Part shown: piece after piece, positions 50,036-59,260 of the stretch
How the letters are laid out: every line of letters begins with the position of its first letter
How positions within the stretch are numbered: position 1 is the stretch's first letter
Assembly: GCA_934565855.1 (NCBI GenBank)
Contig: CAKTIO010000002.1
Coordinates: 372,001 to 436,000 of the forward strand
DNA from: an uncultured Dysosmobacter sp.
GTDB lineage: Bacteria; Bacillota; Clostridia; Oscillospirales; Oscillospiraceae
Reading direction: 5' to 3'
DNA length: 64,000 nt
The notes under the pieces: model-generated
What the model was told of the DNA's origin: nothing
The model's input: the letters and a program-made list of their open reading frames with translations, nothing else
Database searches by the model: none
Translations under genes and position numbers: made by a program

Positions 50036-50325
50036 AATCGTCCTTGACAGAAATCTTTCTTCTGTCAAGGACGAATCTATAATCCGCGGTGCCACCTTGA
50101 TTTATGGTCTATGACCATACACTTAGCAGGATACCAACATATCCCCGGCAACTGACGTATGCCTGCACGTTACAGAATACTCTCACCGAATCCCGGCAAT
50201 TTCCCTGTACCCTCAGCGGTCCATTTGATGACTTGTTTTCCATCTGACTCTCAGCAACGCAGACTCTCTGTGGGAGCATCATCATCGTTATCTCCGCCTC
50301 AACGGTTTTCCCCTATTCATTTTTT
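50036..50325 (-). ncRNA. T-box leader sensing uncharged tRNA-Trp
   Basis: Minus strand carries the T-box GGTGGCACCGCGG (near 50095-50083), then a terminator CGTCCTTGACAGAA / TTTCTGTCAAGGACG followed by T7. Upstream, TGG at 50223-50221, just before ACCGCTGAGGG, is in the specifier position and fits the trpE gene downstream. Stem I runs from about 50320. This accounts for the gene-free stretch 49998-50377. Confidence 0.92.
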
Positions 50326-50328
50326 ATT

Positions 50329-50357
50329 GTTGTAACACAAAGTGCCCCGTCTGTCAA
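50329..50357 (-). promoter_or_regulatory. Promoter of the trp operon
   Basis: Minus strand TTGACA (50357-50352), 17-bp spacer, TACAAC (50334-50329). Confidence 0.75.
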
Positions 50358-50377
50358 TCCCTATTTTTCTTCTGCGC

Positions 50378-51247
50378 TTATGCCAGCGGCTTTCCGCTGA
50401 ACACCGGGAAAATGCTGAAGTCTCCATAATCCCGGATGTGTTCCATCCGCATCAGCTCCGCCATATCCGCATCAGAGATCACAAAATCGACCTCTGCGTT
50501 ATTCTTCATATGGGCAGGATCCGCCGTTTTGGGCAGAGCCACTGCTCCCAGCTGGAGCACATAGCGGATACACAGCTGCGCAGCGGACACGCCGTATTTC
50601 TCTGCCATCCTGACGATAGAGGGATTTTTCAGTGCTTCACCGTGTGCGATGGGAGAATACGCCTCTACCTGAATGCCCTGCTCCTTGCAGAAGTCCAGCA
50701 GAGTAGTGTCCGTATTACTGATGTGCAGCAAAATCTGGTTTACCATCGGTTTTACCCGGCAGTCAGCCAGCAGATTTTCCAGATCATCCTTCAGGAAATT
50801 GGAAACCCCAATGACACGCACCTTACCGGCAGCTCTGGCATCCTCCAGCGCACGCCAGACTGCCCGGTTCTCCTCAAAATAACGCTTCTCCACACGGAAT
50901 TCCTTCCAGGGCTGCGGAGAGTGAATGATGATCTGGTCCAGATAGTCCAGCTCCATCTTTTTCAACGTCTCGTCGATTGAGGCTGCGGCTTCCTCATAGG
51001 TCTTCCATTCCGCCGCCACCTTGCTGGCAACAAACAGCTCCTCCCTGGGAATTCCGCAGGTGCGCACACCTTCGCCTACGCCGTGTTCGTTACCGTAAGC
51101 CTGCGCCGTATCAATGAGCCGGTAACCCAGTCCAACCGCCGCACGGACAGCCTCCGCCGCCTTATCATCTTCAATGAACCACGTTCCCAGCCCCAGCTTT
51201 GGAAGCTTGATGCCATTTGCCAGTGTATACGTTTCGTTCAGAATCAT
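50378..51247 (-). CDS. Aldo/keto reductase
   Basis: 289-aa NADPH-dependent TIM-barrel reductase. Catalytic tetrad positions are visible: Asp and Tyr in RLIDTAQAYGNEHGVGEGV, Lys in LFVASKVAAEW, His in QIIIHSPQPW; also GVSNFLKDDLENLL. Last gene of a four-gene minus-strand group with a CMD protein, a cupin and a RibD-like reductase behind a MerR-type promoter. Substrate unknown. Confidence 0.92.
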   Translation of the reverse strand: MILNETYTLANGIKLPKLGLGTWFIEDDKAAEAVRAAVGLGYRLIDTAQAYGNEHGVGEGVRTCGIPREELFVASKVAAEWKTYEEAAASIDETLKKMELDYLDQIIIHSPQPWKEFRVEKRYFEENRAVWRALEDARAAGKVRVIGVSNFLKDDLENLLADCRVKPMVNQILLHISNTDTTLLDFCKEQGIQVEAYSPIAHGEALKNPSIVRMAEKYGVSAAQLCIRYVLQLGAVALPKTADPAHMKNNAEVDFVISDADMAELMRMEHIRDYGDFSIFPVFSGKPLA

Positions 51248-51582
51248 TTCCGGTCCTCCTCATCCGCCCAGATCTCTTTCGCCATACGGAATACCGCCCA
51301 TGCCTTCGGCCATCCACAGTAAAATGCGGCATGGGTCACGATCTCCGCGATCTCTTCCTTGGTAATGCCGTTTTTCTTCGCCGTAGTCAGATGATACCGG
51401 AAGGATTCATCCGTCAGTCCCTGTGCCATCAGCGCCACCACCGTGACCAGTGAGCGGTCCCGAAGGGAAAGCTTGTCCTCCCGGCTCCACACCTCGCCAA
51501 ACAGGACGTCATCGTTCAGCTCTGCAAATTTCGGGGCAAATTCACCCAAGGCATCTCTGCCAGCTGTCTGTTTCACTGCCAT
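51244..51582 (-). CDS. Carboxymuconolactone decarboxylase family protein
   Basis: 112 aa. The family pattern LSLRDRSLVTVVALMAQGLTDESFRYHLTTAKKNGITKEEIAEIVTHAAFYCGWPKAWAVFRMAKEIW is clear. Only one Cys is present at the active-site helix, so it is not an AhpD-type CxxC peroxidase reductase. Overlaps the aldo/keto reductase gene by four bases. This gene pairing with cupin and AKR genes is frequent in firmicutes. Confidence 0.9.
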   Translation of the reverse strand: MAVKQTAGRDALGEFAPKFAELNDDVLFGEVWSREDKLSLRDRSLVTVVALMAQGLTDESFRYHLTTAKKNGITKEEIAEIVTHAAFYCGWPKAWAVFRMAKEIWADEEDRK

Positions 51583-51596
51583 TGCACCATTCCTCC

Positions 51597-52028
51597 TTAA
51601 AGCTTTCCGTATTCTTCGTCAGATACCGGTTCGCACCACTCGTTTTTGCAGCCCTCGCCGGGAACCTCTACGGCGATATGGCTGAACCAGCTGTCCTTTT
51701 TCGCGCCATGCCAATGCTTGACATTGGCGGGAATCATCACCACGCTGCCCTCATGCAGGCTGACGGCGGGCTTGCCCTCCTCCTGATACCAGCCCTCTCC
51801 GGCTGTGCAAAGCAGAAGCTGACCGCCGCCCTTGACCGCATGGTGGATATGCCAGTTGTTGCGGCAGCCCGGTTCAAAGGTCACATTGGCTGCAAACAGT
51901 CCGCCCTTGGGATCGGTCAGCGGATTCAAGAAGGAATCTCCCACAAAATACTGCGCATAGGCAGTATTGGGCGCTCCGGTACCAAAGGCATTCTTCTGTT
52001 CAAACGTCTCCTGATTGCTGTACTTCAT
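51597..52028 (-). CDS. Cupin-domain protein
   Basis: 143 aa. Cupin motif 1 (CRNNWHIHHAVKGGGQLLLCTAGEGWYQEEG) with two metal-type histidines and motif 2 (GSVVMIPANVKHWHGA). ATG at 52028 follows AGGAGG; the longer frame overlaps the upstream gene. Often paired with CMD-family proteins; likely binds a small substrate or metal. Precise reaction unknown. Confidence 0.9.
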   Translation of the reverse strand: MKYSNQETFEQKNAFGTGAPNTAYAQYFVGDSFLNPLTDPKGGLFAANVTFEPGCRNNWHIHHAVKGGGQLLLCTAGEGWYQEEGKPAVSLHEGSVVMIPANVKHWHGAKKDSWFSHIAVEVPGEGCKNEWCEPVSDEEYGKL

Positions 52029-52050
52029 ATCAAAAAAACCTCCTGATGTT

Positions 52051-52731
52051 TTATTTTTCAACCTGATACCGCAGCCATACGGCACCGCTGCCATACGGCT
52101 GTACGCTGGTAAGCTTCAGCGGAGTAACTGCCCTGTCCCTGGGCAAACCGTCAAATACTGCGGGCTCTCCTCCGCGACCGTCAATGCCGGCGCCCACCAG
52201 AATGCTGACCTCGTCTAAAAGTCCTGCCGCCAAAAAGCCCGCGTTGATGTGTCCGCCGCCGACCACTGCCATCTTTTCCACACCAAACTCCTGATACAAA
52301 ATCTCGCAGGCGCGGGACAGGTCCACCCTTTCGCCGCCGCAGGCAATCCAGGAAATATGGCATTCATTCAGATAATCCAGATACTCCTGACTGACCTGCT
52401 GGCTGGTCAAGATTAACAACGGACGTTCTCCCTCATCCTTTCCCCACAGCAGCGTTCCATGTGTATCCACCACGACCTCATATCCGTTGGCATCCTGTGC
52501 CTTGGAAAAAGCCTCTCTTGCCAGAGGCTTCGGCTGCTCTTTACCGTGAAAGACGCCCGGCTGTGCCATCTCCAGCTGCGCTGTCACACGACCGCTGACG
52601 CGGGTCGGTGCCTGCAAGGCGTCCAGTGTATCATAATACTCCTGCACACCGGGCAAATGCTCTGTCATGGCGCAGTCAATCCGTCCATCCACAGAGGTCA
52701 TCATATGGCAGACAATATATGGTTTTTTCAT
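52051..52731 (-). CDS. Dihydrofolate reductase-like (RibD C-terminal) reductase
   Basis: 226 aa with the RibD_C/DHFR-like fold: MKKPYIVCHMMTSVDGRIDC, GEVVVDTHGTLLWG-like middle (VVVDTHGTLLWGKDEG), and the nucleotide-binding KMAVVGGGHINAGFLAAGLLDEVSILVGAGIDG. ATG at 52731 follows AGGAGG. First gene of the MerR-linked operon. Its true substrate is unknown; no rib genes are nearby. Confidence 0.88.
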   Translation of the reverse strand: MKKPYIVCHMMTSVDGRIDCAMTEHLPGVQEYYDTLDALQAPTRVSGRVTAQLEMAQPGVFHGKEQPKPLAREAFSKAQDANGYEVVVDTHGTLLWGKDEGERPLLILTSQQVSQEYLDYLNECHISWIACGGERVDLSRACEILYQEFGVEKMAVVGGGHINAGFLAAGLLDEVSILVGAGIDGRGGEPAVFDGLPRDRAVTPLKLTSVQPYGSGAVWLRYQVEK

Positions 52732-52820
52732 GATGTGACTCCTCCTGTTGCTTTTCCGTCTGGTCAAGCCGCTTGACAGTCACGGTCCCAAACGATATGA
52801 TGTTCTTAAAGTTCATGTAT

Positions 52821-52851
52821 ACTCTACAACTTAAAGTATACTTTCAGTCAA
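52821..52851 (-). promoter_or_regulatory. MerR-type promoter with 19-bp spacer and palindromic operator
   Basis: Minus strand TTGACT (52851-52846), 19-bp spacer, TAGAGT (52826-52821). The long spacer contains AAAGTATACTTT, a perfect palindrome. MerR activators act on just such over-long spacers by twisting the DNA. The divergent merR gene starts 31 bases away. Confidence 0.75.
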
Positions 52852-52882
52852 GGGTATTTTTAAAAAAATCGGAGGAATTTAT

Positions 52883-53344
52883 ATGGTTTATACTGTGGGA
52901 GAAATGGCAAAGCTTCTGGAGGTCCCTGCTTCCACTCTGCGTTATTACGATAAGGAAGGTCTGCTTCCCTTTGTAGAGCGTTCCTCCGGTGGCATTCGGA
53001 TGTTTCAGGACTCTGACTTTGAGTGGCTGCAAATCATTGGCTGCATGAAAAAAGCCGGTATGCCCATCAAGGATATCCGGCAGTATATTCAGCTTGCCCT
53101 GCAGGGCGATGACACTATTGACCTGCGGCTTCAGCTGTTTCAGCATCAGCGGGAGGTGCTGAAGGCACAGCTGAAGGAAATGCAACACACCCTGGAAATG
53201 GTTGAATACAAATGCTGGTATTACGAGACCGCCAAAGCTGCCGGAAGCATTGCCATTCCCCAGCATATGGAAGAACAGGAAATTCCCCAGCGCTTCCGCG
53301 CAGTCCGGCAGGAGTTGAAGCGTCTGCCCAAAAAAGAAGACTGA
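52883..53344 (+). CDS. MerR-family transcriptional regulator
   Basis: 153 aa: N-terminal winged HTH (YTVGEMAKLLEVPASTLRYYDKEGLLPFVERSSGGIRMFQDSDFEWLQIIGCMKKAGMPIKDIRQYI), then a coiled-coil dimerisation helix (about 85-125). There is no cysteine-rich metal loop, so it is not a mercury or copper sensor. Divergent from the RibD-like/cupin/CMD/AKR operon and the likely controller of it. Confidence 0.92.
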   Translation: MVYTVGEMAKLLEVPASTLRYYDKEGLLPFVERSSGGIRMFQDSDFEWLQIIGCMKKAGMPIKDIRQYIQLALQGDDTIDLRLQLFQHQREVLKAQLKEMQHTLEMVEYKCWYYETAKAAGSIAIPQHMEEQEIPQRFRAVRQELKRLPKKED

Positions 53345-53378
53345 ATCCCCTTTACAGAGTCTCCCGTATACACGAAAA

Positions 53379-53413
53379 AAGAGTGCAGGATATGAAACAT
53401 ATCCCGCACTCTT
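53379..53413. terminator. Bidirectional terminator between merR and tsf
   Basis: AAGAGTGC-GGATATG stem with CATATCC-GCACTCTT, one internal mismatch, AAA loop. Confidence 0.8.
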
Positions 53414-53442
53414 CACAAATACACAGATTCAGCAAATACTGA

Positions 53443-54354
53443 TTACTTCACCATAGAAGCAATCTCAGCCGCGAAGTTCTCCTGCTTCTTCTCAATGCCC
53501 TCGCCCTTCTCAAAACGAACAGCATCCTTGAAGGTGATCTTACCGCCCAGAGCCTTTGCTGCGGAAGCGATATACTTCTCAACGCTCATGGAGTTATCCT
53601 TCACGAACTCCTGCTGCAGCAGGCAGTTCTCAGCATAGAACTTGTTCAGCTTGCCCAGAACGATCTTCTCACGGACCTGCTCCGGCTTGGAAGCCATCTT
53701 CGGGTCGTTCTCCATCTGGACCATCATGATCTTCTTCTCTTCGTCCAGAACATCCTGAGTGACCTGAGACTTATCCCAGAAACGGGGGTTCAGTGCGGCG
53801 ATCTGCATGGCGACATCCTTGCCGACCTCAGTGGCGTCCACACCGCCCTCAACTTCCAGATTCACCAGAACGCCGATCTTGCCGCCAGCGTGAATATAGG
53901 GAACGGACACACCATCGGTGAAAATGGCAAAGCGGCGGACCTTGATGTTCTCGCCGATGACCAGAACCATCTCCTGCTGCTGCTGGGTCACAGTCAGGTC
54001 GGTGCCATTATACTTGCACTCCATCAGAGCGTCCAGATCAGCGGGCTTGTTTGCAGCCACCGTTGCGGCAACGCCCTTCACGAAGTCAACGAACTTCTCG
54101 TTCTTGCCGACGAAGTCGGTCTCTGCATTGACCTCAACCGCCACACCGACACCGTCGATGACAGTTGCATAAGCCATGCCCTCTGCGGCAATACGGGATG
54201 CCTTCTTTGCAGAAGCAGCCATGCCCTTTTCCCGCAGCCATTCGATTGCCTTATCCATATCGCCGTCGCAGGCAGACAGTGCCTTCTTGCAGTCCATCAT
54301 GCCGACGCCGGTCATTTCCCGCAGGTTCTTAACATCTGCAGCAGTAAAAGCCAT
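53443..54354 (-). CDS. tsf: Elongation factor Ts
   Basis: Nucleotide exchange factor for EF-Tu. 303 aa: MAFTAADVKNLREMTGVGMMDCKKALSACDGDMDKAIEWLREKG (with the TDFVGKNE-type signature following at ETDFVGKNEKFVDF). ATG at 54354 follows GGAGGAATT; an in-frame ATG further up overlaps the ribosome site. Operon rpsB-tsf. Confidence 0.98.
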   Translation of the reverse strand: MAFTAADVKNLREMTGVGMMDCKKALSACDGDMDKAIEWLREKGMAASAKKASRIAAEGMAYATVIDGVGVAVEVNAETDFVGKNEKFVDFVKGVAATVAANKPADLDALMECKYNGTDLTVTQQQQEMVLVIGENIKVRRFAIFTDGVSVPYIHAGGKIGVLVNLEVEGGVDATEVGKDVAMQIAALNPRFWDKSQVTQDVLDEEKKIMMVQMENDPKMASKPEQVREKIVLGKLNKFYAENCLLQQEFVKDNSMSVEKYIASAAKALGGKITFKDAVRFEKGEGIEKKQENFAAEIASMVK

Positions 54355-54415
54355 TTTGAATTCCTCCATTTATTCTAACAAGAGCGAAACGCTCTCCGGT
54401 TGTTTTGGAAAAAGA

Positions 54416-55147
54416 TTATTCAGCAGCCTTCTCTTCAGCAGCCTCTTCCATCTGCTCACCCTGCTTGCCCTCCAGCACGGCGTTTGCCATGACAGAGGAG
54501 ATCAGCTTAATGGCGCGGATAGCATCGTCGTTGCCGGGGATAACGTAATCGATCTCATCGGGATCGCAGTTGGTATCAGCGATAGCGACCACAGGAATGC
54601 CCAGCTTGTGAGCCTCAGCGATGGCGTTGCGCTCCTTGCGGGTATCCACGATGAACAGTGCGCCGGGCAGGACCTTCATGTCCTTCACGCCGCCCAGATA
54701 CTTCTCCAGCTTTGCGATCTCGCCCAGGTGCTTCATGACTTCCTTCTTGGGCAGCATATCAAAGGTGCCGTCCTCCTGCATGGTCTTCAGCTGATGCAGA
54801 CGGTCCACACGGGTACGCATGGTCTTGAAGTTGGTCATCATACCGCCCAGCCAACGAGCGTTGACATAGTACTGACCGCAGCGGGTAGCTTCCTCACGAA
54901 TGGCATCCTGAGCCTGCTTCTTGGTGCCGACAAACAGCAGGGACTTGCCGTTTGCGGACAGCTCACGCACGAAGCTGTAAGCCTCTTCCAGCTTGCGGAC
55001 GGTCTTCTGCAGGTCCACAATGTAAATGCCGTTGCGCTCGGTGTAGATATAGGGAGCCATCTTGGGGTTCCAGCGGCGGGTCTGGTGACCGAAGTGGACG
55101 CCTGCTTCCAGCAGTGCCTTCATGGATACAACGTTAGAATTTGCCAT
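54416..55147 (-). CDS. rpsB: 30S ribosomal protein S2
   Basis: 243 aa; S2 blocks [108 protein letters not shown] at 55147 with GGAGGAATT upstream, the same arrangement as tsf. An acidic Glu/Ala-rich tail ends the protein. Confidence 0.98.
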   Translation of the reverse strand: MANSNVVSMKALLEAGVHFGHQTRRWNPKMAPYIYTERNGIYIVDLQKTVRKLEEAYSFVRELSANGKSLLFVGTKKQAQDAIREEATRCGQYYVNARWLGGMMTNFKTMRTRVDRLHQLKTMQEDGTFDMLPKKEVMKHLGEIAKLEKYLGGVKDMKVLPGALFIVDTRKERNAIAEAHKLGIPVVAIADTNCDPDEIDYVIPGNDDAIRAIKLISSVMANAVLEGKQGEQMEEAAEEKAAE

Positions 55148-55259
55148 TGTTTTGAATTCCTCCAATAAATTTAGTTTCTGCCTCTAACTGCATCATTCTC
55201 CCTGCCAACCCATTCGTGGGCACAGACAAAAAGTCCGCAGCTATGCGGAATGCTGAAAT

Positions 55260-55288
55260 ATAATAACATGATCCACCTGTAAATGCAA
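55260..55288 (-). promoter_or_regulatory. Promoter of rpsB-tsf
   Basis: Minus strand TTGCAT (55288-55283), 17-bp spacer, TATTAT (55265-55260). The leader of about 100 nt holds a CCGCA-TAGC-TGCGG hairpin followed by ACTTTTTG, possibly an attenuator. Confidence 0.75.
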
Positions 55289-55403
55289 GTATTATTTGCA
55301 AAAATCCCCATATTATCTATTTTTCACTGCACCGCAGCTGCTGGAGAACGGGAAAAGCGCCGGAAGCCTGTAAAGCCTCCGGCGCTCTGCAAAACGCTTG
55401 TAT

Positions 55404-56411
55404 TTATTGATACTCACACAGCAGGAAAATGGGCTTGATCGCCACAACCTCGTTGTACTCCGATTCTTCCACCTGTACGCTGGAATTCAAAGCCTTCAAA
55501 TCTGCCTTTAAAACCTCCAGCGCCTGCCCGCAGGTCTCCGCTCTTCCCTCCCGGATGATGCGGATCATCCGTTCCAGCACCACCGGATGTGCATAGCGTC
55601 CGGGAACCGGAAAGGAGGGAAATGCTTCCACATACTCCTCCGCCCCGCGTTTAGCGGCTTCCCATTCCCTTGTGATCGTATGACGGTTGTTCTTTGCCGT
55701 TGGCAGGATCTGCGCCCCGGAAAAGAAGAAGATCGCGGCAAAGCCGAACAGGGCGAAATAAATTCCAGTCTGGTTTCCGGTGACCACCGTATACAATCCA
55801 TATAGCAGCGCTGCGATGCCAGCCAGAACAATGACCAGCGCCACCCATTTATATGCCGGATGGGTGCGGTCGCTGGACCGCTTCGCCTTCGCGGCTTCCG
55901 ACAGCCGGTCTCCGATCTCCGGTTTTGCCTTCAGAAATTTTTCCGCCCGCTCCAGCTTCTTTTTGGCAGCTTCCGCCTCCGGCGTCAGCTCCTTGAGATA
56001 CCGGTTGGCTTCCTGCTCCTCCCGCGCCCTCAGCCGCTCTGCGGCAGCCGTGCTGACCCGGGGGATCTCCGGATACTTCTTTTCCAGATACGCCAGCAGC
56101 TGGTCTACCTCTTCTTCTCTGCGGAAGGTACACTGAAGCTGGGCATGGTCATCGTACTCTACCACCAGATACGGAATTGCGCCGAAGGCTCCCTTTCCGG
56201 TGAAGCCGCCCTTGCTCATGGCGATCCGCTTGAAAGCTCTGCGGACCGAGCAGATGGGAACGGCATAATACCGGTCCAGAAAATAGCTGTTTAAGTACAA
56301 CGCCTGATCTCCAACGCCGCAGGGACCAAACCGGCGGCATTTTTTCCGGTCTGCCTTCAGCAGCGCATCCTCCAGCCGGTTCTGGCTCAGTTGTCTCATT
56401 CCAAATACCAT
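55404..56411 (-). CDS. Membrane protein of unknown function (335 aa)
   Basis: The N-terminal half is a soluble domain (about 1-120, MRQLSQNRLEDALLKADRKKCRRFGPCGVGDQALYLNSYFLDRYYAVPICSVRRA). A charged helical, coiled-coil-like stretch follows (about 120-185, AAAERLRAREEQEANRYLKELTPEAEAAKKKLERAEKFLKAKPE), then two hydrophobic helices (about 195-245) and a C-terminal helical domain. ATG at 56411 follows GGAGG. No catalytic motif recognised. It lies downstream of cstA on the same strand. Confidence 0.7.
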   Translation of the reverse strand: MVFGMRQLSQNRLEDALLKADRKKCRRFGPCGVGDQALYLNSYFLDRYYAVPICSVRRAFKRIAMSKGGFTGKGAFGAIPYLVVEYDDHAQLQCTFRREEEVDQLLAYLEKKYPEIPRVSTAAAERLRAREEQEANRYLKELTPEAEAAKKKLERAEKFLKAKPEIGDRLSEAAKAKRSSDRTHPAYKWVALVIVLAGIAALLYGLYTVVTGNQTGIYFALFGFAAIFFFSGAQILPTAKNNRHTITREWEAAKRGAEEYVEAFPSFPVPGRYAHPVVLERMIRIIREGRAETCGQALEVLKADLKALNSSVQVEESEYNEVVAIKPIFLLCEYQ

Positions 56412-56456
56412 TCTTTACCTCCGGGCAAATTCCATATCTGGGGCAGTCTTATACGA

Positions 56457-57920
56457 TCAATGATTCAGGGTGTTATACTGGGGATGAATGTCACGCTTCT
56501 TAATGCTGAACAGGAAGATACCCAGGAACAGGGCTGCCAGCAGAATGCCCACAGGATAGCCCACAGAGGTGCTCAGACCCAGGCACTCGGGAGCAATGAA
56601 GAAGTAGGTCATGGACACAGCGCTCATGAAGGTGGCAGGCACCGCGGTGATCCAGTAATTCTTCTTTTCATAGAAGAGGTACATGGAAGCGGACCACAGA
56701 ACGATCATTGCCAGCGTCTGGTTGGTCCAGCTGAAGTAACGCCACACCACGCTGTAGTCCAGCTGGCTGACAAACGCACCCACCAGCAGCAGGGGAACGC
56801 ACAGCACCAGACGGTTCTTGAAGGACTTCTGGTCCAGCTTGAACCAGTCGGAAATGACCAGACGTGCGGAACGGAATGCCGTATCGCCGGAGGTGATGGG
56901 GCAGGCAATGACGCCCAGCATTGCCAGAGCAACACCAACGCCGCCCATCGTCTTTACGCAGACATCATAGATGGCAGCGGACTGACCGTTTGCCAGAGCT
57001 GCCTGCAGGCCGGTGGACAAACCGCCGGTGACTTCATAGATCGAGCAGCCTGCAGCAGCCCAAATCAGGGCGATCACACCCTCGCAGACCATTGCACCGT
57101 AGAATACGAAGTGACCCTGACGCTCACTCTTCATGCAGCGCGCCATCAGAGGGCTCTGGGTAGCATGGAAGCCGGAAATTGCACCGCAGGCGACGGTGAT
57201 GAACATAAAGCTCCAGATGGGCTTGCCAGTGGGCTCCATGTTGCGGAAGTTCTCCCAGATCTCAGGAATCACATAATTGGAGTTCGTGAAAATACCGATT
57301 GCAACACCCACTGCCATGACAATCAGGCAAATGCCAAACAGCGGATAGATCTTACCAATGATCTTATCAATGGAAATGAACGTTGCGATGAAGTAATAAA
57401 TCAGAACGACTGCCAGCCAGAAGGTGGTGTTGACCACGATGCCGGAGGCATTGCTGTTCTTGAACAGTGTCACGATCAGACCGGCAGGACCCACGGCGAA
57501 CACTGTACCTACCATTACCAGCAGGACCACGCTGAACACACGCATCACGTTCTTCATGAAACCGCCCAGGTAAATACCGGAGATCTCAGAGATGGAAGCG
57601 CCGTTGTTCCGCTCACTCATCATACCGGAGAAGAAGTCGTGAACGCCGCCTGCGAAAATCGTACCGAAGGTGATCCACAGGAACACCACAGGTCCCCACA
57701 GTGCGCCCTGCATGGCGCCGAAAATGGGACCCAGTCCGGCGATATTCAGCAGCTGGACCAAAAACAACTTCCACTGAGGCATGACAACATAGTCCACGCC
57801 ATCGTTGATCTTGACCGCCGGGGTTTCACGGTCATCCGGACCAAAGGTGTTTTCCACAACCTTGCCGTAAGTGAAATACCCGCCGACCAGAAGTGCCAAA
57901 CAAACTAAGAAACTGATCAT
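56457..57920 (-). CDS. cstA: Carbon starvation protein CstA family (peptide/pyruvate transporter)
   Basis: 487-aa membrane protein with about 13-15 helices. Family blocks: YGKVVENTFGPDDRETPAVKINDGVDYVVMPQWKLFLVQLLNIAGLGPIFGAMQGALWGP, FAGGVHDFFSGMMSERNNGASI, ISGFHATQSPLMARCM and ITSGDTAFRSARLVISDW. This is the shorter CstA type. E. coli CstA and its paralogue YjiY/BtsT transport peptides and pyruvate; here the substrate is inferred only. No LytTR-type BtsSR sensor is nearby. Confidence 0.94.
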   Translation of the reverse strand: MISFLVCLALLVGGYFTYGKVVENTFGPDDRETPAVKINDGVDYVVMPQWKLFLVQLLNIAGLGPIFGAMQGALWGPVVFLWITFGTIFAGGVHDFFSGMMSERNNGASISEISGIYLGGFMKNVMRVFSVVLLVMVGTVFAVGPAGLIVTLFKNSNASGIVVNTTFWLAVVLIYYFIATFISIDKIIGKIYPLFGICLIVMAVGVAIGIFTNSNYVIPEIWENFRNMEPTGKPIWSFMFITVACGAISGFHATQSPLMARCMKSERQGHFVFYGAMVCEGVIALIWAAAGCSIYEVTGGLSTGLQAALANGQSAAIYDVCVKTMGGVGVALAMLGVIACPITSGDTAFRSARLVISDWFKLDQKSFKNRLVLCVPLLLVGAFVSQLDYSVVWRYFSWTNQTLAMIVLWSASMYLFYEKKNYWITAVPATFMSAVSMTYFFIAPECLGLSTSVGYPVGILLAALFLGIFLFSIKKRDIHPQYNTLNH

Positions 57921-58033
57921 AGGTTTTTTGCTCTCCCTTTCTTTACGCTTTCCCGCGTTTTAAATTTCGGACCTCATGCTCCCGCCTGATTTTATTTGGA
58001 GCACGGATCCTACCGGCGCCGTTACCACCCATT

Positions 58034-58477
58034 TTACACACTTGCCTTTCTCTGTTTTTTACACATATTCAGACCCAATGGTCTGGTTCTTTTTTGCAGC
58101 CACAGCGTCCGCAGCACCGCCTGCGCCGCATAGGAGATATTTTGTCCGGCAAAATCCGCTGCAAATTCCGCCAGCAGCGCGGACCGCTCTTCCGCATCCT
58201 GCGCAGGCAGCCTTTCACCCGTCTCCTGAAGGACGCGCTCCGCCCTTTCCGTATATTCCAGCTGTGCCTTCGCCAAATCCCGTGCTATCGGTGATCTGCT
58301 GTGACATACCTGCTGCTGCAGCTCTGACAGAGCTTCCTCCCGCTTCTGTCCAATCTGCCGGTAAAGCTGCTCCAGCTGGTCCTCTGGCATTGCATCGCAG
58401 CATTCCAGGCACTTCATCAGCCAGTCCCATTGAGACCGCAGCTCCCGCAGCTTTGCATCAAAGGTTTTCTGCTCCAA
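58034..58477 (-). CDS. Small helical protein of unknown function (147 aa)
   Basis: Predicted all-helical and cytosolic: FDAKLRELRSQWDWLMKCLECCDAMPEDQLEQLYRQIGQKREEALSELQQQV, with heptad-like Leu spacing. Start is uncertain: the frame opens with TTG at 58477, and the AGGAGGG upstream is rather far (about 14 bases). No domain recognised. Not obviously linked to its neighbours cstA and tetR. Confidence 0.55.
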   Translation of the reverse strand: MEQKTFDAKLRELRSQWDWLMKCLECCDAMPEDQLEQLYRQIGQKREEALSELQQQVCHSRSPIARDLAKAQLEYTERAERVLQETGERLPAQDAEERSALLAEFAADFAGQNISYAAQAVLRTLWLQKRTRPLGLNMCKKQRKASV

Positions 58478-58566
58478 ACCGCTTTCACCATCCCTCCTGT
58501 TTCCGGAGATTATTATAGCAAGCGGTTTTCAAACTTCCAGTTGCAATTTCTGGAAGCTGTCCTTAC

Positions 58567-58601
58567 AAAAGCGCCCATGTGTAAAACACATCGGCGCTTT
58601 T
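58567..58601. terminator. Terminator after the TetR gene
   Basis: AAAAGCGCC-ATGTGT pairs with ACACAT-GGCGCTTTT, with a C/C mismatch and AAA loop. Confidence 0.75.
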
Positions 58602-59141
58602 CTAAGCCTTATGCGATTCCATTCCATTGCGCATCAAATGATCGATCCTGGCAGCGACTGCCTCTATGGAAACCGTTTCTCTGCGGGACCAGACGGAAAA
58701 GACCGTTCCAGTGATGGCATAGGAATAAAATTCCAAATCAAACTGGAACTCCGCGGGAGCAGCCTCTATAGACCAGTCCGCTTCCTCCATCCACTTTTCC
58801 AAATAACGATGCACTGCATTTTTGAAAAGCGTTTCCGCCCACTCCCGATGCTCCGACTCCACCAGCTTTCCCACCAGCCTCTGCCGGTGCAGCATGGATT
58901 CCAACAGTGCCTGAAGCATCTGCAGCAGCGTCTGTTTCTCCGGCGCTTCCTCAGCCAGCCGCTGCATGAACTGCTGCAGCGTCCACTCGACCACTTCGGT
59001 CAGATCCTGAAAATGATAGTAAAACGTCTGCCGGGATATCCCGCAGGCTCCCACAAGGTCTTTTACCGTAACTCTGTCAATATTCTTTTTCTGTGAGAGG
59101 GCAAAAAGTGCCTGTGAAATCTCGGTACGAACGTCGGACAT
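58602..59141 (-). CDS. TetR-family transcriptional regulator (DhaS-like)
   Basis: 179 aa. N-terminal HTH (about 8-55): ISQALFALSQKKNIDRVTVKDLVGACGISRQTFYYHFQDLTEVVEWTL, the Y-Y-H-F pattern of the DhaS/TetR_C group. The C-terminal domain (about 75-179) is helical, ligand unknown. ATG at 59141 follows GGGGGGTG. A palindrome overlapping its own -10 element suggests autorepression. Confidence 0.9.
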   Translation of the reverse strand: MSDVRTEISQALFALSQKKNIDRVTVKDLVGACGISRQTFYYHFQDLTEVVEWTLQQFMQRLAEEAPEKQTLLQMLQALLESMLHRQRLVGKLVESEHREWAETLFKNAVHRYLEKWMEEADWSIEAAPAEFQFDLEFYSYAITGTVFSVWSRRETVSIEAVAARIDHLMRNGMESHKA

Positions 59142-59157
59142 CAGCAGCACCCCCCCT

Positions 59158-59186
59158 CGCATTTTGGTATCATAACACAAAATGCG
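59158..59186. promoter_or_regulatory. Operator-like palindrome over the tetR -10 element
   Basis: CGCATTTTG and CAAAATGCG, nine-bp perfect arms with an 11-bp spacer. It spans TATGAT (minus strand, 59174-59169), the likely -10 of tetR, with TGACAA 17 bp upstream. Confidence 0.65.
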
Positions 59187-59260
59187 GCACATTGTCACTC
59201 AACGGAACATACGGTAAATTTTTAACAAATTACACATTTTTTGTCTGTTTTAACGACTAT

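Noticed and set aside
56391..57908. 505-codon open frame on the plus strand
   Set aside because: Antisense to cstA; His/Asn/Gln-rich shadow sequence, no domain.
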